A DNA stretch of 64,000 nt from CADEGL01 sp050180485 (GTDB lineage Bacteria > Pseudomonadota > Alphaproteobacteria > CADEGL01), in NCBI GenBank assembly GCA_050180485.1, contig JBFXED010000001.1, positions 174,821-238,820 on the forward strand. The letters are read 5' to 3'. The position numbers and the translations under genes are program-made. Below are positions 25,755 to 34,438 of the stretch, piece by piece (positions within the stretch are counted from its first letter, which is position 1; each line of letters opens with the position of its first letter). The notes below the pieces were generated by a model. The model was not told the origin of the DNA. It saw only the letters and a list, made by a program, of their open reading frames with translations, and made no database searches.

Positions 25755-26780
25755 ATGTGGCCAAGACTGAGCGCGTCCGCGCGTGAATTAAACCTCGCGG
25801 CGTGGACGAAGGCGGCCGATTGGAGCTCGGGCCTGCCGCAAACCATTTTCGGGTATGTCTGGCAATTTAGCCGCAGCAGTCAGACTTGGTTGTGCGCCGG
25901 CTCCGTCGCCACATTCTTCTTGGCCCTCGCGCCGCTAGAGCTACAGCGCCGTATCGTCAACGAGGCGTTCAAAGAGCGCGATCTCACAGCGCTGATGTAT
26001 CTGTGCGGCGCCTATGCGGTCGCGGCCCTGGTCATGGGTCTTATCAAGAGATGGCTGAACGTCTATCGCGGCATCGTCAGCGAGCGGGCCACCTGGGCGC
26101 TGCGCCAAAAGGTGCATACGGTCATCGAAAAGGAACATTCGCGGGAAGAAAAAGCCAAAGAAGGCACCACCATCGCGGTGGCCGTGGCCGAGGTGGAGCC
26201 GGTCGGCGGCTTCGTCGGCATGGCTATCTCGGAACCGTTGCTTCAGGGCGGCATCATGGTCTTCACCTTCGCCTATCTGGTCTACATTCAGCCTTGGATG
26301 GGCCTTCTCAGCCTCGTGATCTTTTCGCCGCAGTTCTTCTTCGTGCCGCACATGCAGGCCGCAATCAACCGGCGTGCGGCCGTGCGGATCAAGATCATGC
26401 GGCGCGTGGGCGCACAGCTCATCACCGAATACGAGGAGCCCGAGGGCGCGCGAGACCGGAAGATCTACACTCGCAAGATCACCACGGTGCTGGAGCTGAA
26501 CGTGCAGATCTTCAAACTGAAGTTCTCGATGAACTTCTACATGAACTCACTGCACCATCTTGGTGTCGTGGGGGTGCTGCTGGTCGGTGGCTGGTTCGTG
26601 GTCGACGGCCGCACCGAGCCGGGCACGATCCTGGCGTTCATCTCCGGCCTCGGCCAACTCAAGGAGCCGTGGAACGATCTGGTGAACTATTACCGCGAGG
26701 CAACCACCGCGCAGGTGAAATATCGCCTCGTGAAGACGGCCGTCGAGGATGGCGCGGTTTTGCAGGCCAAAGCCGCCTGA
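25755..26780 (+). CDS. ABC exporter transmembrane domain without ATPase
   Basis: 341 residues from the ATG at 25755; the long frame to 25215 is antisense to the TerB-like gene. About six membrane segments and the coupling region (RATWALRQKVHTVIEKEHSRE, then a long ILAFISGLGQLKEPWNDLVNYYRE) match the type I exporter membrane domain. The protein stops where a nucleotide-binding domain would begin: no Walker A follows, and the next gene is convergent. It may pair with an ATPase encoded elsewhere or have lost transport function. Confidence 0.7.
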   Translation: MWPRLSASARELNLAAWTKAADWSSGLPQTIFGYVWQFSRSSQTWLCAGSVATFFLALAPLELQRRIVNEAFKERDLTALMYLCGAYAVAALVMGLIKRWLNVYRGIVSERATWALRQKVHTVIEKEHSREEKAKEGTTIAVAVAEVEPVGGFVGMAISEPLLQGGIMVFTFAYLVYIQPWMGLLSLVIFSPQFFFVPHMQAAINRRAAVRIKIMRRVGAQLITEYEEPEGARDRKIYTRKITTVLELNVQIFKLKFSMNFYMNSLHHLGVVGVLLVGGWFVVDGRTEPGTILAFISGLGQLKEPWNDLVNYYREATTAQVKYRLVKTAVEDGAVLQAKAA

Positions 26781-26783
26781 AGG

Positions 26784-27923
26784 TCAATTCGCCCGGTAGC
26801 GGTGGACCTTCGCCTCGTCGAGCGTGATTCCCAACCCCGGCTCGGACGGGATCCGCACCTCGGTCGCGTCCGCGGGGATCGGGTTCGTGACGATATCCTC
26901 GACCAGCGTGTCCGACGGCGAGCCGTGCGTGCCGCCCGCCAGATTCGTGCAGGTGGCGATGAAGGCGCGCACCGCTCCGATGCCAACACCGGACGGCGCC
27001 GAGCTGCCGGGCACGATGCCGAGGCCGCCCGCTTCCGCTACCGCCGCGATCTTCTTGGCCATGGTCAGGCCGCCCTTCACCGTCGGCTTGATGTGCACGG
27101 CATCGGCCGCACCCGCGCGGATCACCCGCATCATCTCCTGCGGCGTCTCGACCGATTCGTCGACCACGATGGTAGTGGTCGTGTTGTTGCGGATCAGAGC
27201 CAACCCCTCCAGGTCCCAGTATTTCGCGGGCTGCTCGATCATCTGCACGCCCAATGGCTCCATCTGCTTGATCAGGCGCAGGGCGGTCTTGGTCTCATAG
27301 AAGCCGTTGAAGTCGACCTTGATGGGAATGTCCGTGCCGATGGCCTCGCGCACCATGCGCAGCCGCTCGACGTCGCGCTCCGGCTTCTCGGCGTCGCCCG
27401 ACTTAAGCTCCAGCTGGCGATAGCCACGCGCCACGGCCTTCTTGGCGATGTCGGCCATCTTCTGCGGCGTGTCGATCGACATGCCGTAGCCCACGCCCTC
27501 GACGACGTAGCTGTCGCGCACCTTGCCACCCAGAAGATTGTAGGACGGAATGTTCAGATGCTTGCCCAACAGGTCATAGAGCGCGATGTCGATGGCGGCC
27601 TTGACGCGCCAATACGCCTCGACGGCGTGGTCCATCTTTTTCCAGATCAGCGCGATATTGAATGGGTCCTCGCCGATGATCGACGGCCCCAGATAGTCGC
27701 GGATGATCGCGACGATGCCTTCCTGTGTCTCGCAGCCGGGCCGTTCGAAGCTGGGATAGGCCTCGACCTCGCTCAGGCCGAAGACGCCGTTGTCGGCGTG
27801 CACTTTGACGACCACGTGGTCGAAGATGCTGAAGGTGCCGTGGCTCTCCACCAGCGGCTCCTTGACCGGCATATGCAGGGGGATGGTCTCGATCTTGGCG
27901 ATCCGCATCGTCGGTCCCTTCAT
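26784..27923 (-). CDS. Mandelate racemase/muconate lactonizing enzyme (enolase superfamily)
   Basis: 379 residues. The capping domain is followed by a barrel with LELKSG (general base region, only one of the two lysines of the KxK motif), metal ligands in KVDFNGF, MIEQPAKYW and VVDESVE, and HIKPTVKGGL with the opposite lysine, so it is a MLE-subgroup enzyme. It abstracts the alpha-proton of a carboxylate. The start overlaps the SDR stop by four bases (ATGA); an ATG 15 bases later is an alternative. Confidence 0.88.
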   Translation of the reverse strand: MKGPTMRIAKIETIPLHMPVKEPLVESHGTFSIFDHVVVKVHADNGVFGLSEVEAYPSFERPGCETQEGIVAIIRDYLGPSIIGEDPFNIALIWKKMDHAVEAYWRVKAAIDIALYDLLGKHLNIPSYNLLGGKVRDSYVVEGVGYGMSIDTPQKMADIAKKAVARGYRQLELKSGDAEKPERDVERLRMVREAIGTDIPIKVDFNGFYETKTALRLIKQMEPLGVQMIEQPAKYWDLEGLALIRNNTTTTIVVDESVETPQEMMRVIRAGAADAVHIKPTVKGGLTMAKKIAAVAEAGGLGIVPGSSAPSGVGIGAVRAFIATCTNLAGGTHGSPSDTLVEDIVTNPIPADATEVRIPSEPGLGITLDEAKVHRYRAN

Positions 27924-28753
27924 TTTTTCTTCTGGTAGGCGGCGCCCAGGCCGAACAGATGCACGCCCGCATCGATCATCAGGATCTCGCCCGTGATGGC
28001 GCGCCCGCCTGCGATGAACCAGGCCACCGATTCCGCCACGTCCTCGGCGCTGCAAATCCGCTGCAGCGGTGAATTGGCCTCCACGCCCGCCTTCACCTGC
28101 TTGTACTGCTTCGCATCCATCTTGCTGGTGACCCAGCGCGTCTCGACGAAGCTCGGGCACACCGCGTTGACGCGGATTTCCGGCGCGAGCGCCCGGGCCA
28201 GCGCGAGCGTCATGGTGTTGAGGGCGCCCTTGGACGCCGCATAGGCGGTCGAGCTGCCCCCACCCACGATACCGACGATCGAGGAGACGTTGACGACGGA
28301 GCCGTTGCCCGTGGCCTTCAGTGCTGGTGCTGCGGCGCGCGTCATCTGATAGGCGCCCACCACGTTGGTTGCGTAGATGGCGTGGAAATCCTCGGCGGTG
28401 AGGCCTTCCAAGTCGGCGCCGGCCACCACCTTGGTCATGCCCGCGTTGTTCACGAGGCCGTCGATACGGCCCCAGCGCGCGAGCGTCTGCTTCACCATCC
28501 GCCGGCAATCGCCATCGGCGGCGACATCGCCCTGGAGCGCGACGGCGTCCGCACCCAGCTTGCGGCACGCGGCGGCGGTGGCTTCGGCCTCGTCGCGGCT
28601 CGCGCGGTAGTTGATGGCGATGCGCCAGCCGTGGGAAGCCAAAAGCTTGGCGGTCGCGGCGCCGATGCCCGTGCCGCCGCCGGTGATAAGGGCGGCGGGC
28701 GCGTCCTTGCGCGTCCTTGCGCCCTGGCTCTTGGTCCTCCGACGCGCCGCCAT
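27920..28753 (-). CDS. Short-chain dehydrogenase/reductase
   Basis: 277 residues from the ATG at 28753. The basic N-terminal lead is followed by ALITGGGTGIGAA (cofactor loop), LVNNAGM, SSIVG and the catalytic YAASK, so it is an intact classical SDR. It is translationally coupled to the enolase-superfamily gene, suggesting sequential steps in sugar acid or hydroxy-acid breakdown. Confidence 0.9.
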   Translation of the reverse strand: MAARRRTKSQGARTRKDAPAALITGGGTGIGAATAKLLASHGWRIAINYRASRDEAEATAAACRKLGADAVALQGDVAADGDCRRMVKQTLARWGRIDGLVNNAGMTKVVAGADLEGLTAEDFHAIYATNVVGAYQMTRAAAPALKATGNGSVVNVSSIVGIVGGGSSTAYAASKGALNTMTLALARALAPEIRVNAVCPSFVETRWVTSKMDAKQYKQVKAGVEANSPLQRICSAEDVAESVAWFIAGGRAITGEILMIDAGVHLFGLGAAYQKKK

Positions 28754-28882
28754 CGCCCCACCCCCGTGACGTTGGATTGACGAAAGGAACCTCACAAGAG
28801 CGAGTGCTGCGAGTCAACAGCGCGGGCTTGGATTGCGGTGGGCGGAGCCTTACGCTCGACGCGGGAACTGGGGGAGGAAGAG

Positions 28883-29347
28883 ATGACCGGAACCGTCGCG
28901 GCCCGCTTGAAGGAGCTGGGCATCACCCTGCCGCCGCCGGCCAAGGTGCTGGGCAACTACGTGCCCGCTTCCGTCGAGGGCAATATCGCCATCGTGAACC
29001 AGGCGCCGGTGGTGGACGGCAAGGTGAAATACGCCGGGCGCATGGGTGCCGAGGTCAGTCTGGCCGAGGGCGAGGATTGTGCCCGCATCACCGCAATCAA
29101 CGTGCTGGGCGCGCTTAGTTCGGCGCTGGACGGCAATCTTGATCGCGTGCGCCGCTGCGTGCGTCTGGGCGGTTTCATCGCGGTGGCGCCGGAGTTCAAG
29201 GACCATGGCCGCGTGATGAACAGCGCATCGGACCTGATGGTTCAGGTATTCGGCGACAAGGGACGCCATTCGCGCTTCACGGTCGGCGTCCTATCGCTGC
29301 CGGCGGACCTGGCCATGATCATAGAAGGCATGTTCTACGTCGATTGA
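28883..29347 (+). CDS. RidA/YjgF-family protein
   Basis: 154 residues from the ATG at 28883, with GAGGAAG upstream. The family pattern includes KYAGRMGAEVSLAEGEDCARITAINVLGAL and a C-terminal HSRFTVGVLSLPADLAMIIEG. Long RidA relatives of this type often lack the imine-hydrolysing Arg of true RidA; here the equivalent region reads GVLSLPAD, so deaminase activity is uncertain. It diverges from the SDR and is followed 25 bases later by a small barrel protein. Confidence 0.82.
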   Translation: MTGTVAARLKELGITLPPPAKVLGNYVPASVEGNIAIVNQAPVVDGKVKYAGRMGAEVSLAEGEDCARITAINVLGALSSALDGNLDRVRRCVRLGGFIAVAPEFKDHGRVMNSASDLMVQVFGDKGRHSRFTVGVLSLPADLAMIIEGMFYVD

Positions 29348-29372
29348 CGCGTTCCAACCGAGGAGAACCCCA

Positions 29373-29666
29373 ATGTACGCCCGCGTGATGAGCACGAACT
29401 TGAAGAAGGCCACGATCGACGAGGCCGGCAAGGAATGGCGGACCCATATCGAGCCGTACAAGAAGAGCGGGATGAAGAAGGCGTACATGTTCGTCGACCG
29501 CGAGACGGGCAAGTATCTCTCGATCACGATCTGGGAAGACGAAGCGACGCAGAAGAAGAATGCCGGCAGCCCCGAGCAGAAGGCCGGACGCGAGGCCATG
29601 ACCAAGAAGTATTTCGAAGGCCCTCCGCAGCCGATGGGCTACGAGGTGCTCGAGGTCATCGAGTAG
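29373..29666 (+). CDS. Small dimeric alpha/beta-barrel protein (ABM-like)
   Basis: 97 residues with AGGAG upstream. MYARVMSTNLKK, AYMFVDRETGKYLSITIWEDE and SPEQKAGREAM match the ferredoxin-like dimeric barrel of antibiotic-biosynthesis-monooxygenase-type proteins. It is clearly related to the 50356 gene (shared ARV, YM, DR, S-x-T-x-WE-x-EA, SPE). No catalytic residue can be named. Confidence 0.7.
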   Translation: MYARVMSTNLKKATIDEAGKEWRTHIEPYKKSGMKKAYMFVDRETGKYLSITIWEDEATQKKNAGSPEQKAGREAMTKKYFEGPPQPMGYEVLEVIE

Positions 29667-30825
29667 CGCTTTTCTTCTTCGCCCCGTTCAGCTCGGCCAG
29701 CACCTCGTCCGTGTGTTGGCCGAGGGTGGGGGCCGGCCGGCGGATCGAAACCGGCGTTTCTGAAAACTTGATCGGCGTGCGCAGAAGCTTGGTAGAGCCC
29801 GCCACCGGGTGCTCGACCGATTCCACCTGGTCGCGCGCCAGGAAGTGCGGATCGTTCAGCACTTCGTCGTAGGCCAGGACCGGCGCGGCGGGGATACCGG
29901 CCTTTTCCAGCAAGGCCAGCCAATGGCCGGTCGTCTCCTTAGACAGATACTGGGTGACGATCTCGCTCAGCGCCGCGTTGTTCTGGATGCGCAGCGCGTT
30001 GGTCTCGAAGCGCGGGTCCTTGGGCAGGTCCGGCGCCTTGATCACCTCGTCGCAGAATTTCAGCCACAGCACCTGGGTCGCCGCGCCGAGCGCCAACCAA
30101 CCGTCGACAGTGCGGTAATTCTGATAGGGCGCGGCGTTGCGGTGGGTCGCGCCGATGCGCTTCGGGCGCTGGCCGGTCGCGAAGAAGCCCGACACCTCGT
30201 AAGGGCTGAACGACAGGGCCGATTCGAACAGCGATACGTCGACCAACTGCCCCTTGCCCGTACGTTCGCGTGCATAGAGGGCGTTCAGCGTGCCGAGCGC
30301 GCCGTACATGCCGCCGGTCAGGTCCGAAATGGGGATGGGCAGGCGCAACGGATCGCCGTTCACCTCGCCGCAGATCGACATCAGGCCCGACATGGCCTGG
30401 GCCATCAGGTCGAAGCCGCCGCGGTGGCTGTAGGGGCCGGTCTGGCCGAAGCCGGAGATGGCGGTATAGATCAGCCGCGGATTGCGCTTCTTCAGCGCCT
30501 CGTAGCCGAAGCCCAGCTTTTCCATTGTGCCGGGCTTGTAGTTCTCGACCACCACGTCGGCGGAATCGATCAGGCGCTGGCAATCGGCGCGGCCCTGTTC
30601 CGTCTTCAGGTCCAAGACCACGCTGCGCTTGTTGCGGTTGGCCTGCATGTTGAAGGCGCTGACGCCGTTCACATAGGGCGCGCTTTTGCGCGATTCGTCG
30701 CCAAGCCCCGGACGCTCCACCTTGACCACGTCGGCGCCCATGTCGGACAGAAGCATGGTGCAGAAGGGTCCCGAGAGATGGGACGTGAAGTCGATGATGC
30801 GGACGCCCTCGAGCGCGTTTGCCAT
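29656..30825 (-). CDS. Family III CoA-transferase (CaiB/BaiF)
   Basis: 389 residues. GVRIIDFTSHLSGPFCTMLL and GADVVKVERPG at the N-terminus and D168 in IPISDLTGGMYGALG, the catalytic aspartate position, identify the family. It converges slightly (11 bases) with the ABM-like gene and diverges from the enoyl-CoA hydratase at 30903, with which it likely shares a promoter region and a pathway: acid activation, then hydration. Confidence 0.92.
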   Translation of the reverse strand: MANALEGVRIIDFTSHLSGPFCTMLLSDMGADVVKVERPGLGDESRKSAPYVNGVSAFNMQANRNKRSVVLDLKTEQGRADCQRLIDSADVVVENYKPGTMEKLGFGYEALKKRNPRLIYTAISGFGQTGPYSHRGGFDLMAQAMSGLMSICGEVNGDPLRLPIPISDLTGGMYGALGTLNALYARERTGKGQLVDVSLFESALSFSPYEVSGFFATGQRPKRIGATHRNAAPYQNYRTVDGWLALGAATQVLWLKFCDEVIKAPDLPKDPRFETNALRIQNNAALSEIVTQYLSKETTGHWLALLEKAGIPAAPVLAYDEVLNDPHFLARDQVESVEHPVAGSTKLLRTPIKFSETPVSIRRPAPTLGQHTDEVLAELNGAKKKSATR

Positions 30826-30902
30826 TGCGGGTCCCTTCGTCTTGTGGCCATTTGGCCGGCGAGGCAGGCGAGTATAGCGTGCCGCGCGAGCGAGGGAATT
30901 CC

Positions 30903-31688
30903 ATGGAAAAGGATGAAGTTCTTCTGACCCGGCACGACGACGGCGTGGCCGTCGTCACCCTCAACCGTCCGGAGCGGCGCAACGCGGTGAACTTCGCCCA
31001 GTGGCGCAGGCTGGGCGATCTGTTCGCCGAACTGGGCGCGGACCGCGCCGTGCGGGCCATCATCCTCACAGGCGCGGGCGGGCATTTCTGCGCGGGCGCC
31101 GACATCTCGGAGTTCAAGACCGTGCGTGCCGACGCGGCCACGGGCGCCGCCTATGACGAGGCCGTGAAGCACGGCACCCAGTCGCTGATCGACATGCCCA
31201 AGCCGACCATCGCGGCGATCGCGGGCTACTGCATCGGCGGCGGCGTGGCCTTGGCCCTGGCCTGCGATTTCCGGGTCGCGGCGGGCGGCGCGCGCTTCGC
31301 CATTCCTGCCGCGCGGCTTGGCATCGTCTACAGCCAGCTCGAATGCGAAGGCCTGATCGCGGCCGTGGGCGTCACCAACGCCAAGAAGATCCTGTTCGGC
31401 GCCCAGCAGATCGACGCGATGGGGGCGCGGCTCATGGGCCTGATCGACGAGGTGACCAGCGACGATCCGGTCGAAGCCGCGCGTGCGTTCGCCAAGCCGA
31501 TGGCGCAGAATGCGCCGCTCAGCATCTCGGGCATGAAGACGGTGGTGAACGCGCTGGCGGCGGGCAAGATCAAGGAGCGCCATGGCGCCATCGAGGCCGC
31601 CGTCCAGACGGCGCTCGACAGCGAGGACTACCGCGAGGGTGTGCGCGCGTTCGGTGAAAAGCGTCCGCCCCGCTTCACGGGGCGCTGA
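30903..31688 (+). CDS. Enoyl-CoA hydratase/isomerase (crotonase family)
   Basis: 261 residues from the ATG at 30903. VVTLNRPERRNAVNF, the oxyanion-hole segments GAGGHFCAGADISEFK and GYCIGGGVALALACDFRVAA, and ARLGIVYSQLECEGL follow the crotonase fold. It would act on a CoA thioester, fitting the adjacent CoA-transferase. The exact activity (hydratase, isomerase or hydrolase) cannot be fixed, since the usual second acidic residue is not clearly present. Confidence 0.9.
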   Translation: MEKDEVLLTRHDDGVAVVTLNRPERRNAVNFAQWRRLGDLFAELGADRAVRAIILTGAGGHFCAGADISEFKTVRADAATGAAYDEAVKHGTQSLIDMPKPTIAAIAGYCIGGGVALALACDFRVAAGGARFAIPAARLGIVYSQLECEGLIAAVGVTNAKKILFGAQQIDAMGARLMGLIDEVTSDDPVEAARAFAKPMAQNAPLSISGMKTVVNALAAGKIKERHGAIEAAVQTALDSEDYREGVRAFGEKRPPRFTGR

Positions 31689-31692
31689 CGCC

Positions 31693-32835
31693 TTACTCCT
31701 TGGCGATCCGCTCCATCACCACGGGGAACGCGCTCAGCGGATGCGGCTGGGTGACCGGATGGCTCGGTGTCACATAGTCTCGATTAAGCTGGCTCAGCTT
31801 CGTCACGCCGAGCAGGCCCATGGAGACGATGATCTCCTCTTCCAGGATCTCCAGCATGCGGGTCAGGCCCGCTTGGCCCGCGGCGGCCAGGGCCCAGGAC
31901 TGCATGCGCCCCATGGATACGGCCTTCGCACCCATGGCGATGGCCTTCAGCACGTCGCTGCCGCGCACGAAGCCGCCATCGACGATGATGTCGGCCTTGC
32001 CCTTCACCGCGTCGACGACGTCGGGCAGGGACTGGATCGTGCCGCGCGCATGGTCGAGCGAGCGGCCGCCATGGTTCGAGACGTAGATCACGTCGACGCC
32101 ATGTTCCATGGCGAGGCGCGCGTCCTGCGCGTTGGTGACGCCCTTCAGAATCAGCGGCAGGCCCGAGCGCGACTTCACCCGCTCCAGCATCTCCCAGGTG
32201 ATGATGGTGCCGAGTAGCCCTTCCTTGCTGGGCGTCTTGCCGGAAGCGCGCTCGTCGCGCATCTGCTGCAGATAGCTGGCGTAGGTGCGGCTGCGTTTGG
32301 CTTTCGTGGCCAGGCCGCTCATCAGGTCGCGTTCGCGTCTGCTGTAATAGGCGCCTTCGCTGACGAAGGTGATGGCCTTGTAGCCGGCGGCCTTCACGCC
32401 ATCGACCAGGTCGTCGAGGAACGGCTGCTCCGCGCGCGGATGCAGCGCATAGACGATGCGCGACTTGTCCTTGATGCCTTCGGCCACGGCTTTGTAGCCC
32501 GGATCGGCGAAGCCGCTGACCACGTGCATGATTTCGAATTCCTCGGCGACCTTGGCCGCGGTCAACGCCCCGCCGGGATCGAGCAGCGCGATCGAGCCCA
32601 CGGGCGCGAACACCACCGGGATGCGCAGCTTCACGCCGAGAAGCGACGTCGTCGTGTCCACCTCGCTGACGTCGCGCATGACGCGGTTGATGAACGCCAA
32701 ACTGTCGAGCGATTGGCGGTTGCGGCGCAGGGTCGTCTCGCTCTCGGTGCCAAAGGTCACGAACTCCCAAACGGCGCTGGGCAGCTTCTGACGGGCGGCC
32801 CAAACCAAATCCTGCAACGTCGGGAATTCCGACAT
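31693..32835 (-). CDS. FMN-dependent alpha-hydroxy-acid oxidase/dehydrogenase
   Basis: 380 residues from the ATG at 32835; the much longer open frame runs antisense through the RidA gene and is not used. FEFVTFGTESETT-type start, VFAPVGSIALLDPGG, LILKGVTNAQDARLAMEHGVD, the catalytic His in YVSNHGGRSLDH, and IIVDGGFVRGSDVLKA (FMN phosphate) are the lactate oxidase/glycolate oxidase pattern. It oxidises a 2-hydroxy acid to a 2-oxo acid. It diverges from the RidA gene at 33055. Confidence 0.9.
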   Translation of the reverse strand: MSEFPTLQDLVWAARQKLPSAVWEFVTFGTESETTLRRNRQSLDSLAFINRVMRDVSEVDTTTSLLGVKLRIPVVFAPVGSIALLDPGGALTAAKVAEEFEIMHVVSGFADPGYKAVAEGIKDKSRIVYALHPRAEQPFLDDLVDGVKAAGYKAITFVSEGAYYSRRERDLMSGLATKAKRSRTYASYLQQMRDERASGKTPSKEGLLGTIITWEMLERVKSRSGLPLILKGVTNAQDARLAMEHGVDVIYVSNHGGRSLDHARGTIQSLPDVVDAVKGKADIIVDGGFVRGSDVLKAIAMGAKAVSMGRMQSWALAAAGQAGLTRMLEILEEEIIVSMGLLGVTKLSQLNRDYVTPSHPVTQPHPLSAFPVVMERIAKE

Positions 32836-33054
32836 GAGATGACCTGCGATGTTTGCGGTTATCGAGATGCGATAAGCATTCGACCGTTGCGAAGCGCGAA
32901 AAACACTAGAAGCCGCGATGCTGGGTTTCAAGCGCACGTTGTCCATGGACTCCATCGCGCCGCCGTGGTTCCTTAAAAACAAGCCGCACGCGGGTGATTG
33001 GAGCGCAATTGACGTGTCTCCATCGGCCGAAGAAGCCGGCGTGGGAGGGGAGAG

Positions 33055-33501
33055 ATGGCGAAGAAAGCCGTAGAAACCGGGATCCCGCGTCACGCGCGGC
33101 CGTTCGAGTGGGCCATCGTGGCGGATGGCATCTTTTATGCCGCCGCGGCGCCCATCAAGGCCGACGGCACGGCGGAGACCGGCGACATCCGCAAGCAGAC
33201 GACGCTCGTTCTGGCCAATCTCGCGCGATCGCTCAAGGCGGCCGGCGGCTCCATGGCCGACGTCACGCAGGTAATGCTCTATGTCACCGCGCGTGAATTC
33301 ATCGATCCCATCACCGAGATCTGGGCCAAGGCGTTTCCGAAGCCCTATCCCAACCGCGCGACGGTCATCGTCAAGGAGATCGGCGTGAAGGACGTGGGGC
33401 TCGTCATCATGGCCACCGCCCATGTCGGCAAGGGCAAGAAGAAGCCGGCACGGAAGAAGGCCGCGCGCCCCACGGCGCGGGGCCGGACGCGGCGGCGGTA
33501 A
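33055..33501 (+). CDS. RidA-family protein with basic C-terminal tail
   Basis: 148 residues with GGGGAGAG upstream. The RidA fold is seen in FYAAAAPIKADGTAETGDIRKQT, LANLARSLKAAGGSMADVTQVMLYV and NRATVIVKEIGVKDVGLVIMATA. The usual Arg of active imine deaminases (before the final strand) is in a KEIGV context, so activity is unsure. The last 25 residues (KKKPARKKAARPTARGR and on) are Lys/Arg-rich, unusual for RidA, and could bind nucleic acid or be a low-complexity extension. Confidence 0.82.
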   Translation: MAKKAVETGIPRHARPFEWAIVADGIFYAAAAPIKADGTAETGDIRKQTTLVLANLARSLKAAGGSMADVTQVMLYVTAREFIDPITEIWAKAFPKPYPNRATVIVKEIGVKDVGLVIMATAHVGKGKKKPARKKAARPTARGRTRRR

Positions 33502-33528
33502 CGCGCGCCGGATGGGATCGAGGCAAGC

Positions 33529-34365
33529 GTGAGCGTTCAGGCCGTCCCATCTCCGAAATCGACTCGTACCGCCAGCGGCGGCGACCGTCAGGCGCGCCGC
33601 GACCGCGTGGGCGCCATCGTTGTCGGCGCGCTGTCCGTCGTCACCTTCCTTGTGGTCTGGCAGGGGCTGGTTTCGACCGGCCTCGTGCACAAGGCTTTCC
33701 TCGGTTCGCCCGAGACGGTCGCGAACGCCGCGTGGAAGCTGATCTCGGACGGCGCGCTTTATAAGCACACCACGGCCAGCGCCAGCCGCGTTCTCATGGG
33801 TTTCGCGCTGTCCTCCACGGCGGCCGTCATCCTCGGCCTGGCCATGGGCGTTTGGCGGCCGCTCAAGGCCGTCTTCGATCCCATCGTGTCGCTGATCCGG
33901 CCGCTTCCGTCCTTGTCGTGGATTCCCTTGTCCATGATGTGGCTCGGCATCGGCGAAGAGCAGAAATACGCCATCGTCTTCATGGGTACGCTGGCGCCGA
34001 CACTCGTTTTCGTGGTGGACGCCACGCGGCGCGTCGATCCGTTGCTGATCCGCGCCGCGCGCAACCTGGGCGCGAATCAGGTGCGGGTGCTGTGGGAAGT
34101 CATCCTGCCGGGTGCCTTGCCCAGCATTCTCTCGGCGCTCAAGGTGACCATGGCGCTGGCCTGGGCCTGCATCATCAGCGCCGAGATGGTCGGCGCCACG
34201 CGCGGCCTGGGTTTCCTAATCTGGAACGCCAAGGACTGGGCCAACATCGCGCAGGTGATCGTCGGCATGCTGGCCATCAGCCTGACGGTCCTGGTCCTGG
34301 ACATTATCTATCGCCTCGTCGAACGGCGCCTGACGCCATGGCGCCGCAACGAACGCCGGGCCTGA
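33529..34365 (+). CDS. ABC importer permease 1 (nitrate/sulfonate/taurine type)
   Basis: 278 residues from a GTG at 33529. Six membrane segments and the EAA loop RAARNLGANQVRVLWEVILPGALPS are the SsuC/TauC/NrtB family pattern. RPLPSLSWIPLSMMWLGIGEEQKY is nearly repeated in the second permease at 35463. It sits upstream of the binding protein, so the operon order is permease, binding protein, permease, ATPase. Confidence 0.93.
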   Translation: MSVQAVPSPKSTRTASGGDRQARRDRVGAIVVGALSVVTFLVVWQGLVSTGLVHKAFLGSPETVANAAWKLISDGALYKHTTASASRVLMGFALSSTAAVILGLAMGVWRPLKAVFDPIVSLIRPLPSLSWIPLSMMWLGIGEEQKYAIVFMGTLAPTLVFVVDATRRVDPLLIRAARNLGANQVRVLWEVILPGALPSILSALKVTMALAWACIISAEMVGATRGLGFLIWNAKDWANIAQVIVGMLAISLTVLVLDIIYRLVERRLTPWRRNERRA

Positions 34366-34438
34366 ACAGCACAACGAGAGAGCCGCGCGAAGCGGACAAG
34401 CGTGTGAGCGAAAGATTTTTGAAAATGGGAGAGGGAGC

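Noticed and set aside
26784..28817. 677-codon frame that looks like an SDR-enolase fusion
   Set aside because: The upstream part is an out-of-frame shadow of the SDR, which has its own stop at 27920 and ATGA coupling to the enolase-superfamily gene.
32836..33768. Upstream half of the 691-codon frame at the FMN oxidase
   Set aside because: It is antisense to the RidA and first permease genes; the family N-terminus begins at 32835.
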